Source: Vandiemenella viatica (taxonomy: Eukaryota > Arthropoda > Insecta > Orthoptera > Morabidae). From it: DNA of 64,000 nt. The notes beneath the pieces were generated by a model, which was not told the DNA's origin, made no database searches, and saw nothing but the letters and a program-made list of their open reading frames with translations. The stretch's first letter is position 1. Each line of letters begins with the position of its first letter. Location of the stretch: contig JARYHS010006964.1 of assembly GCA_031002005.1 (NCBI GenBank), positions 4,402,001 through 4,466,000 of the forward strand. The letters are read 5' to 3'. Below, piece after piece: positions 22,576 to 34,745 of the stretch. Position numbers and translations under genes: made by a program.

Positions 22576-24955
22576 TTTATTTAATTACCTTTTCCTCCGT
22601 AGGTTGTTGTCTTAAGTCATCAAGAGGATTTTACTTTTCCCTAAAGGTTACTAATTATTACTGTTCTTGACAGAATTAACTAGTTGTATCAAATGACAAC
22701 ACTGACAAATCACTTTTTCAATTCGTCTTTATTCTTCCGAGTTGCTCTAGAATTACATACACCATCAGACTTCTCTAAAAACACGAAAGCACAAACACAC
22801 AAATATTCCAGCGATTAACTCACAAATAAAAATTCTGAAAACTGACTAACTCATATCTGCCACTTATTTTTATAGAAGCTACAGAAAAATCCAGAATAAC
22901 ATAAAGAAAGCCTACTCATGTTTCTTGAATCAACAATCAAAACCATATTACAATAATCAGAATTAATACTTTCACAATCTGCTTGAAACACACAGAAATG
23001 AAAATTACAGGTATTTACACACTAAATTATCAATATAAACCAGTCCAAACAGTTGAGAATTGTCCCTAAATGACTCTCCTAAATGCTGACAATTACAAAC
23101 ATTTAATTAATATTTCGTTCTTCTGTACTGTCCTTGATGATGTTATGCATTATTTTACGTAAAGAAACTATATTCATTTGTATGATCAAAATACACAAAT
23201 TCAGAATTAATCATAAAAATCTGTAATTACTCAAGTTTCATCTTTACATAATTCTTAAAAAAAAAAAAATCATTAAAGGGCTGGATGGTCAAAAGTGTTG
23301 GATACCTATACTATGAGTGCTGTACTATTTCAGTACTCAAGCAAGTAGTCTGTTTATAAAAGATTTTGCTGTTTTGCAGCTGGCACACTACATCATTAAT
23401 ACTCCCCCCTTTAAATAATATACGGCTCATCAATGAGGTTAGAAAACAGGAGGGGATTGGGGCAAGAAACCATATGTAATTCACCAATGGTGTTGAAAAC
23501 GTACAATTCCAGAATTTTGGGAGCCCTGTACCTCCTAAATGCATGGCCTCAGCTCAGACAATACGCTCAGTGGTTAATTGCAATAAATACTTTATGGTAC
23601 AGTGCTTGCAGCCTGGAATGGACTGTCCTAACACCACAGGGCAGCACCAGCATTGCACCTCTCGTCTGTCAAAACACTGCTGACATTTAAGATATCCATA
23701 AGGAATCATAGATAATGGTTCAGCTGCTATGTGTACCATATTTGCAGATTGAATAATGGGTATTTCAGGTACGATATGATTTCTTCTTTGCTAATATGAA
23801 TATATTATTTATTCAAAACACGGCATTTAAAATATACCTAAAATAAAGGTCAAAGTTTACAAACGTCTTTTAAAACAATTTCTGACAGGCATGGACAACA
23901 TTTCTTATATTATTCAACACCACCAAAAGTAGGCAGGTAATTACCAAATATTAAGAGATATGACATATTTCTCAAATATTCTACAGCAACAAACATAAAA
24001 ATGAATAAAGTTACTAACTAAAAATTACAGATAATATAACATACCTCAAAATGAAAACCACAAACAATTCCAAAATCAGTTATAAAAGCAAAAAGCAGAA
24101 ATATTAATTTCACTATCTATTAGAAACTAAAAGATAACACTAGCCATACAGAAACAGAAGGCCCAACACTTAGCAATGGTGGCACTGATATCAACACTTA
24201 CATATTTCATTGTTACACTGCTGTACAGGTATTGTGAAGTAAAATATTTTTGTATGGTAAAAATCTGAACAAGTAAGAAGAATGAAGTTACTTATCTTTG
24301 GTTATGTGTCAAAAATCAAATGTTGAACATACTGCTCAAATATTAATTGTTTGTTCATAATTGCATAGAAACTTGGTTGCTTCAAATATTGATATATGTC
24401 TTATTAGTCATTTTAAAGAAACAAGTTTTTGAGAAAACATGAACCAATAAATGTTGCACACAAATACAAAAAAATTATGTGATTAAATGCACTGAATTAT
24501 TTTATATATAAATATTGGTGAAATACAAATATTCAATAAATAAATTACTATTCTCTATAAACCTTTCAGATAAATATTCCATAGGTTTGATGGATTCTCT
24601 AATGCACCAAATGTTACTAAACATTTTACAGTGAAGTTGTTGCATACTCAAATACATTCTTTATTGTTCATAAGACAATGAAATACTGTAAATAATTTTA
24701 TAAAAATTTCACAACCACTGGACTACTAATGTACGTATTATAGAGGTTACCAGATACATATAAACAATTTTCACAAATTTTTTCTAGTACATAACATTTG
24801 ATACATAATATATATATAGAAGGTTATTCAATAAATTGGATAATTTTATGCCTTATATTGAAATAAGAGCCCTTAACTAATTATCACATACTTCACATAA
24901 GTAAGACATCTTACCATTCTTCATGCATATGTGTTGTCAATTTCACACAGTTTAT
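22576..24955. other. AT-rich intergenic DNA with a SINE A scrap
   Basis: No gene recognised. A scrap near 23410-23500 (GGGGATTGGGGCAAGAAA) looks like a minus-strand piece of SINE family A. The rest is low-complexity AT-rich sequence. Confidence 0.4.
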
Positions 24956-24959
24956 AGAA

Positions 24960-25880
24960 GATGGATTCAAAGCTTGTAAGGTGACAGGAGTAGTGTTTGT
25001 TGATTTGTAAGCAGTGTATCACATCACCAACTATCAGCTACTACTAGTCAAGTTTTACAAACAGACCAGGAATTTCACTCTTAGTAAGTTCATTGCTACT
25101 CTTCTAAAGACTCTCATATCCTTTGTTGACTTCCTAAGAAAGCGCAGCCATTGAAGGTTACAGAAGAATGGTCTACCCTTAAAGAAGTATGCCAGCCCCT
25201 ATTCTATTTAACACTTATAAGAATGATAAGCCTATTGCACCCTCCAAAAGGAGTTTTCCTTATGCTGATGATCTTCCTCTGGGCACACAGAGCCAATACT
25301 TTGCATCAGTAGAGAGAAGCATCACTAACACACTTCACAGTTTGTCAGAGTACTTTAGTGCAAACCAGCTTAAAGAAAATCCTTTGAAATAACGAGGATA
25401 TGCTTTTCATTTAAGGAATAGAGAAGCCAAAAGTAATATGGTCTGAGGTTGAACCAAATTTTGCCAAACTAGCGTATCTAGGAGTAACCCTTGACAGATA
25501 CCTCACATTCAGGAAATGCTGCATGAATTACAAGCTGCAAGTTTAGATTAGGAACAATCTTGTATAGAAATTATCTGGTTGAACATAGTATAGAAAACTT
25601 GAAACAATCTGATCTTCAGCTTTAGCACTGCATTATTCATCTGGAGAGTAAGCCTGTCTTCATGGTATAACACAACTCATACCAAACAGGGGGACATAGC
25701 TCTGAATAACACCTGCAGAATCATAACAGGCTGTTTAAAATCCACTCCAGTTAAATAGCTTCACCACCTCGCAGGAAAAGCATCACCTTCAGTTGAAGGA
25801 GAAATAGCAGCAAACAAGAAAGATAGTGCACCTTGAAAGAACTTGTCAAATACAGAGGCATTTACTGCACAGACTATAAT
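24960..25880 (+). pseudogene. Old Jockey/CR1-type LINE reverse transcriptase remnant
   Basis: Translations in shifting frames give VVFVDL (about 24995), HITNYQLLLVKFYKQT, LQKNGLP, APILFNTYKNDKPIAP (25190), YADDLPLGTQ (25260, the catalytic box), YLGVTLDR (near 25480) and later thumb-like pieces. This is the motif order of a LINE reverse transcriptase. Many frameshifts and stops show that it is ancient. It lies just beyond the 3' end of the zinc-finger gene, on the opposite strand. Confidence 0.75.
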
Positions 25881-25946
25881 CGCAGAAAATTTGTTATTGT
25901 GTAACTATGCATGTTCCCGACTCAAATAAATCAAATGTGTTGTAAG

Positions 25947-25952
25947 TTTATT
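25947..25952 (-). promoter_or_regulatory. Polyadenylation signal of zinc-finger gene
   Basis: AATAAA on the minus strand, 190 bp downstream of the stop codon at 26142 and followed by a GT-rich stretch (GTTGTAA... TTGTG region near 25935). It is the only well-placed hexamer in that 3' region. Confidence 0.5.
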
Positions 25953-26141
25953 TGTATCTATATACATCAAACACATAGGGCCACTCACTTTAATGAATTC
26001 TTTTATGTTACAAGTATACTACATTTTTTAGTCTTATTCCTGCAAATTATACCAGCATATAGATACTTAATGATGCAGATTGTTTTACATCCTACACTTC
26101 TACTTGACCAACTAAACCATTTCCTCACAAACACAAAGCTG

Positions 26142-27444
26142 CTAATCTGCATGTGTTCTTTTATGTATCGTTAAGTTAGAAGGATACTTAAATGATTTTC
26201 CGCAAACTTTACAAGCATAAGGGCGTTCACCTGTGTGAACTCTCTTATGTGATACAAGGTGGAAAGAGTGTTTAAACGATTTTCCACAAATTTCACAAGT
26301 ATAAGGTCGTTGACTTGTGTGTATTCTTTTATGTTTTTTAAGACCGCTAGATTGTGCAAAAGATTTTTCACAAATTTCACAAGAATAAGGCCGTTCGCCT
26401 GTATGAGCCCTCTTATGTGATATTAAACTACTAGACCCTGTAAATGATTTTCCACAAACTTGACAAGCATAAGGTCGCTCACCTGTATGAATTCTTTTGT
26501 GTATTATAAAGCCACTAGCCGTTTTATACAATTTCCCACAATCTTCACAAGCATAAGACAACTTAGCTGTATGAACTTTTTTATGTTGTGTAAGGCAACC
26601 TGACTGTTTAAATGATTTTCCACAAACTCCACACACATACGTCCGCTCAGGCAAATGGATTTTTTGGTGTGATGTAAGGTTAACATATTCTATAAACGAT
26701 TTTCCACAAACTTCACAGGTATAAGACCTCTCACCTGTATGGGTTCTCTTATGTATTTTAAGGCTCTTGAGGTCTGTAAGCGATTTTTCACAAATTTCGC
26801 AAATATAAGGACGCTCACCTGTATGAATTCTATTATGTCTAATAAGGTAACTAGACCGTGCAAAAAGTTTTCCACATACTTCACATGCAAATGGCCGCTC
26901 ACACGTATGAATTCTTTTGTGTGTCTTGTTATGACCTGTAAGCTCAGAAGAACTTTTAAAGGATTTTCCACATTCACAAACATAAGGCCGCTCATTTGTA
27001 TGAAGTCTTTTATGTATCATAAAGCCACTGGACTGCGTAAACGATTTTCCACATACTTTACAAGCATAAGGCTTCTCTCCTGTATGAATACGTTTATGTA
27101 TTCTTAGGTTACTAGACTGTTTAAATGATTTTCCACATACTTTACAAGCATAAGGCTTCTCTCCTGTATGAATTCTTTTATGTATTCTAAGCTTACTAGA
27201 CTCTTTAAATGATTTTCCACAAACTTCACACTCATAAGACCGCTGACTTTTATGAATACTTTTATGTGCCATAAGGGCACCAGAGTGTACAAACATTATC
27301 CCACAAACTTCACAAGTATAATATTGCTTACTTTTATTAATTCTTTCATGCAATATAAGAGGACCTGAGTCCGTGATAAACTTTCCACAAATTTCAGAAG
27401 TGTAAGCCTGCTGCTGATCATGTACGGGAATGGCATGACGACAC
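26142..27444 (-). CDS. C2H2 zinc-finger protein, exon 2 (finger array)
   Basis: Exon 2 begins after a TTGCAG acceptor (27446-27445) and ends at TAG (26144-26142), encoding the C-terminal 434 residues of a 600-aa protein. It holds one degenerate finger (TSEICGKF, first Cys and last His lost), then 14 C2H2 fingers of the Y-x-C-x2-CGKSF-x5-L-x2-H-x3-H form joined by mostly TGE(K/R)P linkers. This is the layout of a sequence-specific nuclear DNA-binding protein. Finger six has C-x1-C spacing and a duplicated KTHKRIH tail, so it is probably defective or altered. I see no KRAB-like or ZAD domain. The reading frame is intact over 1.3 kb, which argues for a functional gene. Confidence 0.92.
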
Positions 27445-27446
27445 CT

Positions 27447-29618
27447 GCAAGTAAAGTAATGGTAGAAAATCTAGAGTAATCAGTTATATTACCTCTACAA
27501 GTATAAATTTATAAGTCCTGGAATTAATGAGCTATTTTTTATGATATACTATTGATAAGTGATGAATCATTTTAAAATAAATTCAAAGTATATGTAACAA
27601 AAAATTGGTACCTGCAGCTACAAATGTAACATAACGTAACTTAGTCCACAACCCAAAGGAGTCATACCGAGCCATCATGTCAGGGGTTGGACGACCAGTT
27701 CCTTTCCTCTGGGACCTACAGTTTAATGTAAAATCTGAGCCTCAGAATGACCTGACATAGCTCATACCATCAGAAAGAACTCTAAAAAATTCCTTCACAC
27801 ACCGGGATTTGAACCCGGGACCAGAGCAGAGAATTTTTTTAAAGCCAGCATCATGACCACTGAGCTACCAGGCTGCTCCCCTACAATACAGAAGGGTCAG
27901 CTTATTGATTACTTCATAGTTTCCTTGAATTCGCTGCTAGATTTTCATTTGATTTTTCTTAGATAAAACAATTTAGATAATTTTGGGTTGGTTTAATAAT
28001 GTATACAAAAAATATTTTGGTGTTTAATATCTGACACACAAAAGGAGTTTTAAATTTGTTGCATATTATAGGCTAAATATGCTATAGCACACATTCTTGT
28101 ATTATCTTATCTCACATTCTTTAACAGTTTCCTATATAATAATGATCATTATTCCATTAAACAATCTACCTTTAATTAATATATATTAACAGTACCATTT
28201 GTACACCAATAAATATTTACTGCTCAAATAACTAAAATAATTATACAATCAATCTAGATCTACTGTGTGTTATATTTGCCATCAAATTCAGTGATCTATA
28301 TATATTGTCAGTTACACAATACAATAGAGCATATTTTAAAAATTTGTATTTTCATCTCTGGATGGTAAACTGTCAATCAATTTACTGAATGGGTTCACCA
28401 CACATTCACAGAATTGGATCATTAGTATTTGAAGGAGCTAGTTTATTTTCATGTTGTGTTTTGATTATCTGATTGTATTAATGTATCTATAAATGCTTAG
28501 GCAGTAAAAGTAGAAGAATTACTCAATATTTTTTAGAATTGAAGGGTACTGATACAACTAACATTTATTGCAGACCCTGTGAGTGTGGTACAGACGATGT
28601 GAGATGTGTATGCATGTGCCAAGTGACAAAGTCAACCATAGCATTGGACAGAATAAAGAAGAGACTTGGGTCTAACTTAAAAGCAATACAAATATTGGTA
28701 GAAGCAAACTGATACTGGGACAGCTTGATTAAGGAGGGTATACAAAAACTTCTCGACAAAGATATAGAACAGCAATGGGATATCAACTTAGCGCAGTATG
28801 GAATAAGATGATTAGTTAGCCAAAAGGGAGGAGACACAGCCACTAAGATTTTTTGAGAAGGCGCTCCGACCTCCGTGATCTGTATCCCAAAAATGTCTGA
28901 CTTCCTGCTGTCCAATTAGTCCCACCAGTGATCCCAATGAGTACACATCACCCTAATGTCAAAGACAACCATTAATGGCCATTCTAGCAACCTGGCAATT
29001 CGACAGGAGACGAAATCTGAGGGGAATTCGAAATGTCAAATTTATGCACTCCACCTCTGGAAGGACTGGGAATGCTTTACACAACTGATATATCTGGAAC
29101 GCCTCCATTATTTCAATATTCAACATATCTAAAAATCAGTAAGAAATAATGATAGGTCATAGCCTATGATGTTCACTTCTGGTATTCTATAGTATCTTGA
29201 AACTACTCGATACAATGATAGATTTACTTCATTCTTGTTAATATTCATCCTATTTTGGCGAAAAAAATTTGTGATGTAGAAACCCCATTTAACAAAAACA
29301 AAAACCCATATTTCATCATTACTAAAGAATGACAACCCATGGTTGAGAAAAAAGAGTACACTTAAATTTAACAGCAGAAAAGAGGGTATTTTATTAGTTT
29401 TAGTTCCTATATGATAATATTGATAAAAAAAAATTAACAATTTCCAATTCATGGATTAATATTGAATTAATTACATTCATAATAGCTTCCAGCCATTATG
29501 TCTACTTTCAAACATTTATTTAAATCTATACCAATATTATGCAATACAGATCTAAACCAAAACCCGCATCATGAAAGTATGTGTTACCTCAAAATAAAAT
29601 AGAGAGCCTCACTCTTAC
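27447..29618 (-). other. Intron of zinc-finger gene
   Basis: It runs from the donor CAG|GTAAGAG (29618) to the acceptor TTGCAG (27445), 2.2 kb. It contains a SINE B insertion in sense orientation (27640-27885). Nothing else is assignable; a 116-codon open frame at 28915-28565 has no resemblance to known proteins and is probably chance. Confidence 0.8.
27640..27885 (-). mobile_element. SINE family B, copy 5 (best preserved)
   Basis: On the minus strand it reads GCCTGGTAGCTCAGTGGTCA (box A), then CCCGGGTTCAAATCCC (box B), then a body with GTAGGTCCCAGAGGAAAGG and an end TTGTGGACTAAGTTACG. The tRNA-like part keeps near-consensus pol III boxes, making this the youngest of the five copies. It lies in the intron of the zinc-finger gene, sense to transcription. 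Confidence 0.85.
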
Positions 29619-30118
29619 CTGGTTTGTCGAAAAGTGAGAGGAAGTTGCGCAGACCTGCAAGTGTCCTGATGTAGATGGAGCTTCGTGAAGTCTTGAAGTA
29701 CTTCAAAGCAATGTACACAGAAATACAAAGGGCACGAAACACCTGTGACATGCTGAAATACGTGTCTTGTTAGGGAATTCCAAGATAAAAATATCTGTGC
29801 ACAAGAAGCGCACTCACGCTGAAATAGTGGTTGCTGTTTCATAGTAATTTCACTGCTATGATCAGCTCTGTGAGAATAGAAGGTTGACTGAGCCGAGAAA
29901 ACCTTACCGCAGTAATTGCAAATGTACTTTGGAATATTTATGAGTTGGCTGTGAGAGAAAACGTGCCTTACTAGAAAATCCCGTGTTTTGCAAATACGCA
30001 GACAATTGGCACATGTGAACAGTAGCTCCCTGGTAGCTAATGTGTCACTACTACTCTCCTCATAAGGTGAACTGACACTGTTTGCATTAGACTGAACTAG
30101 GTGCGTATTCACTGCCAT
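29619..30118 (-). CDS. C2H2 zinc-finger protein, exon 1
   Basis: It encodes residues 1-166 plus two bases of codon 167. The start is the ATG at 30118 (MAVNTHLVQSN); an upstream in-frame GTG is not a credible start. The exon ends AAACCAG|GTAAGAG, and its final AG joins the first G of exon 2 to give AGG, restoring the frame exactly. Four divergent fingers are visible: FTCANC...HVFSH, YICNYC...HRADH, ECASC...HVFQH and YFCVHC...HQDTC, unlike the canonical array in exon 2. A strong acceptor (TTTCTCTTTGCAG, 30185) just upstream implies a further 5' non-coding exon beyond it. The exons are not adjacent to any promoter that I can identify. Confidence 0.88.
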
Positions 30119-30189
30119 CTGCACAGATACAGATTTCTCCCCTATGTCAGTAAATTCTTGGCCGCTACACAGCTAGCAAATTTTCTGCA

Positions 30190-30610
30190 AAGAGAAAAAA
30201 ATATTTTATTTATCCCACAATATCTACAAAAACTCATAAATATAAGTACATAAAATCATAAAATTAGTAAAAACTTTTAAGCTTATTTTACAATTTATAT
30301 ACATAATAACTACAAAGCAGCACATGTACTACAAATATCAATTATAGTGCTATATATGACGAACTATACACATTATGCTAAGAAATTTTTGTTATATAAA
30401 GCATTTTACTATAAAATTACATCGGTATAGCATTTGAAAACACTAATAAAATTCATTTAAAGAAATGCTATGAATTCCTCAAATAAATTTAAAAAAATCA
30501 CTAATTAATGTTGCACTAATAGTAATTTATCTCTAGACAGTAACAATAGTTATATGTGCACCAAACATTCATATATCATGATGGCTTACTTCCTGGGTAA
30601 AATATTCCGG
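30190..30610. other. AT-rich DNA, probable upstream intron of zinc-finger gene
   Basis: Very AT-rich, with no open frame of note. It lies immediately 5' of the acceptor at 30185 and left of the RTE element. Confidence 0.4.
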
Positions 30611-30613
30611 AGC

Positions 30614-33520
30614 TAAAATAGTCCCCCAATCTGATCTCGGGGTGAGGACTGCTCAGGGAGGAGTCATCAGAATGGATAGAAACATTCTACGAGTCAGAGC
30701 GTGGAATGTTAGAAGTCTGAATATGGCAGGTAGGTTAGAAAGACTTAAAAAGGGAGATGGAAAAACTTAAGTTAGATGTTGTTCGGATTAGCGAGGTTAA
30801 ATGAAAGAACGCACAGGATTTCTGGTATGGGGAACACAGAATAATTAGCACACAAGCTGTCAATGGAGTAACTGGTGTAGGATTTGTAATGAACAAGAAA
30901 GTAGGGAAACAGGTGAGTTATTATGAACAATTTAGTGACAGGATTATTTTGATGAGGTTAGGAAACTAAGCCCATCCCAACCACATTAGTACAAGTATAT
31001 ATGCCAACGTCACAGGAAGATGACGAAGAAATAGAAAAAATATACGCTGAAATTGAAGAATTAATCCAATATGTGAAAGGGGAGGAAAATCTAATAATCA
31101 TGGGTGATTGGAAATGCAATAGTGGGAGAAGGAAAAGAAGGGAATACTGTAGGAAGTTTTGGTCTAGGAGAAAGAAATGAGCGAGGAAGCAGGTTTCTAG
31201 AATTTTGTGAAAGATATAAGCTAGTAGTGGCGAACACACTGTTTAAGAACCATGCAAGAAGAATATACACCTGGAAACGTCCTGGGGATTCAGGAATCAA
31301 GTTCTAGACTGTAAAGCGTACCCAGGAGCAGACATAGACTTTGACCATAATTTGATAGTAATGAAGTGCAGGCTGAAATTCAAGCGAATAAGAAAGCAGT
31401 ATAAGCAGAACAGACTGGAAGTGAATAAACTGAAACAATCTATTATGAGAGAAAAATTTGCAGGAATGGTAGACTTAGTCTAAGAATTAACTGTGAAAGG
31501 AGCTCAACCGAGGACGAATGGAATGCATTAAAGACCGAAATAATGAAAGCTGGCAAAGAAACCTTAGGCTTTAGGCAACAAGCTGCCCGAAAACCTTGGA
31601 TCACAGAAGAAATTTTGCAACTGATTCATCAGAGAAGAAGGTACAAACATGCTCAGGATGAAGCAGGAAGAGAGCAGTACAGGCAATTTAGAAATCAAAT
31701 AAATAGGAAATACAAAATAGCAAAAGAAAAATGGCTACAAGAAAAGTGTGAAGAAGTAGAAAAGGAAATGGTAAGTAGGAAAAGTAGACATTGCATATAG
31801 AAAGATAAAACAGAATTTTGGAGAAATGAAGAAAAGAGGTATGAACATTAAAACTGCCGATGGGAAACCTCTTCTAAGCTCAGAAGATAGAGCTAACCGA
31901 TGGAAGGAATACATTGAGAAACTGTATGATGGGACGACTTGAACAATAGTGTATTGGAAAAGGAAGGCGATAGTCGACATTGATGACTTAGGAGATACCG
32001 TTTTGAGGACAGAATTTAATAAAGCTCTGAATGACTTGAAAGCAAATAAGGCAGTTGGAATTGATGAGATTCCTGCAGAACTTCTTAAATCTCTAGGAGA
32101 GGAAGTAATCGAAAGATTATTCCAGCTGATATCAAAAAGTTATGAAACAGGAGAAATTCCTAACTGATTTTAATGAAAATATCATCTTCACACTTCCAAA
32201 GAAAGCACAAGGCGACAAATGTGAGAATTATCGCACCATTAGTCTAACATCACATGCCTCAAAATTACTGACCAGAATAATATACAGAAGGATGGAAAGG
32301 GTAGTAGAAGAGATAGTAGGTGAAGATCAGTTTGGGTTTAGGAAAAATCGCAGGTACAAGGGAAGCAATTCTGTCTTTGAGATTAATACTTGAAGGGCGG
32401 ATCAAGAAAAACAAAGATACTTTTATGGCATTTGTTGATTTAGAAAAAGCTTTTGATAATGTTACGGTGGGACAAGATGTTCAAAATTTTAAAGAAGTCA
32501 GGTCCTAAAGTATCGAGATAGATGAATACTCTATAAACTATATAAGAATCAAGTGGCTGTAATAAAAGTAGAGAATCACGAGAGACATGCATCAGTTAAA
32601 AAGGGTGTGAGACAAGGTTGTAGTCTATCCCCGTTAATATTCAACTTGTATGTAGAAGAAGCAATGAAGAAAGTCAATAGAAAAATTTCCATGTGGCATA
32701 AGTTTTCAGGGAGAAAAAATCAGTATGCTACGATTTGCTGATGACATTGTCTTATTAGCAGAGAGGGCTGAGGATATTGAGAAGTTATTGAATAGCATGA
32801 ACAAAATACTGAAGGAAGATTTTGGACTGAATATAAATCAAAGTAAAACAAAAGTGATGAAATGTAGCAGAAATGACACCAATACTAGCAGATTAAATAT
32901 AAAAATAGGATCTGATACAATAGGAGAAGTGAGTGAGTTCTGTTACTTAGGAAGCAAAGTTACAACCGATGGCCAAAGCAGGAATGATGTTAAAAGCAGA
33001 ATAGCACTAGCAAAAAGAGCCTTCATGAAAAAGAGAAACCTTTTAGTTTCAAATATTGATCTAGGAATTAGAAAGAACTTCTTAAAACTCTATGTGTGGA
33101 GCACAGCACTTTACGGTAGCGAAACATGGACTTTAGGAATACCGGAAAGAAAGAAAATTGAAGCATTTGAAATGTGGTGCTACAGAAGAATGCTGAAAAT
33201 TAGGTGGACAGACAAAGTAAGAAATGAACGAGTTTTGGAAATGATGGGTGAGAAAAGAAGTTTATGGAAGAAGCTTACAGGAAGAAGAGACAGGCTGGTA
33301 GGTCATATTTTGAGACATGCTGGATTGGTTAATTTGTTAGTGGAGGGAACAGTCGAAGGTAAGAACTGTAGAGGTAAGACAGAGATTAGAATATATGAAG
33401 CAGATAATTGAGGACGTGGGTTGTAAGGGGTATGTAGAAATGAAGAGGTTAGCACAGGATAGGAAGGGATGGAGGATTGCATCAAACCAGTCGAAAGACT
33501 GACGACAGCAAAAAAAAAAA
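30614..33520 (+). mobile_element. RTE/BovB-like LINE, near full ORF, inactivated
   Basis: The order is: apurinic endonuclease (WNVRSLN at about 30705, MGDW near 31100, VGSFGLGERNERGSRFLEFC near 31160), a basic linker, reverse transcriptase, and a C-terminal region typical of RTE/BovB. The RT shows NYRTISLTSHASKLL near 32230, FVDLEKAFDNV near 32440, RQGCSLSPLIFNLY near 32615 and MLRFADDIVLLAE near 32725. The C-terminal region shows YLGSKVTTDGQ, ALYGSETWTL, AFEMWCYRRMLKIRWTDKV and GHILRH. The 3' end is CCAGTCGAAAGACTGACGAC followed by an A run. About ten frameshifts or stops inactivate it. The last 228 codons (32725-33411) are continuous. Confidence 0.9.
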
Positions 33521-33649
33521 GTAAAAAATATTAGCACTTATTTCCAGTTTCATTTTCCCAGTAAACAGTAATTACATAATTGGAATATATGGGAGTACTG
33601 GTGATCTCTTGTTGATATCATATGCTTTTTCTAGATGAAAATAATTTAC

Positions 33650-34745
33650 TTACAACAAATCATCACGGATTTTGGTAAAAAAGATCAAGTGAAACACAGC
33701 TGGCCCTATTTACACACGACGTAATGAAAGTTATTGATGCAGGTTCACAAGTAGATGCAATTTTTTTTAGATTTCCAGAAAGCCTTTGACTCTGTGCCAC
33801 ATAACCGCCTTTTAGCGAAGCTTCGAGCGTACGGTATATCGGATCAGCTTTGTGAATGGATAAAGGATTTTCTAACTGGTCGGTCGCAGTATGTCGTCGT
33901 TGAAGGAGAAAGTTCTTCTAATCTAGATATTACATCGGGTGTACCTCAAGGAAGTATAACCGGACCACTTGTATTCTTAATTTTTATAAACGATCTCAGA
34001 GACAAAGTGAAAGGCATTTTTAGATTGTTTGCTTATGATGCGGTTAGTTATAGAGAAGTAAGGAGTTTGGATGATTGCTTAGAAATGCAGCGTCATGCGA
34101 ATGTTATTTTGGCATGGTGCGCTGAGTGGCAACTTACTCTAAATTGTAAAAAGTGCAAGACAATCAGCATAACCAACGAAAAGAATCCAACTGTTCAAAA
34201 TATGAGTTAAACAATTCAGTAATTGATATGGTCGATTCTATGAAATAGTTGGGACTAACAGTACAAAGGAACTTGAAATGGGACATACACATTAATTTTT
34301 AGTAGGTAGAGCTAATTTTAGGGTGTGATTCATAGGTCGAATCTTGAAAAATTGTAATGAACAAACAAAGGAGATAACCTACAAATATCTTCTGCGTCCA
34401 CATTTGGAGTATTGTTGTGCCATTTGGGATCCGTTTCATAAGGGGTTGATCAAAAGCATAGAGAAAGTACAGAGAAGAGCCACTCGATTCATGACTTCTT
34501 GCTACAGTCCTTATGAAAGCGTCACAGAAGTGAAATACTTCTTCCACCAATGTATTTGAGACGGAATAACAGGAATGATAAGATTAGAGAAATAAGTTGC
34601 CGCACTGATTCTTATATGAATTCTTTTTTCCTTTGGACCATTAGGGATTGGAATGCACAACGAAGCACCCTCTGCCACCCACAATAGGCTATTTGACAGT
34701 ATTCAAAATATATTACAAATTGTAGTCATTTGCTTAGATTAATAC
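33650..34745 (+). mobile_element. LINE family C, 5'-truncated, with RT remnant
   Basis: It encodes FLDFQKAFDSVPHNRLLAKL and SGVPQGSITGPLVFLIFIND (33760-33990). The catalytic box is changed to YDAVSY-like (FAYDAV near 34030), so the second catalytic Asp context is lost. The thumb follows, with YLLRPHLEYCCAIWDP near 34385. The 3' part GGATTGGAATGCACAACG ... AAGCACCCTCTGCCACCCAC matches fragments at 855-1010 and 47690-47855. Frameshifts are present. It directly follows the RTE copy with about 130 bp between them. Confidence 0.85.

Noticed and set aside
26739..27107. Short frames inside the zinc-finger exon in other frames and strands
   Set aside because: Shadows of a strongly repetitive coding sequence.
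28565..28915. 116-codon minus-strand frame in the zinc-finger intron
   Set aside because: No domain, no splice signals in frame and no codon bias; the plus strand is equally gene-poor.
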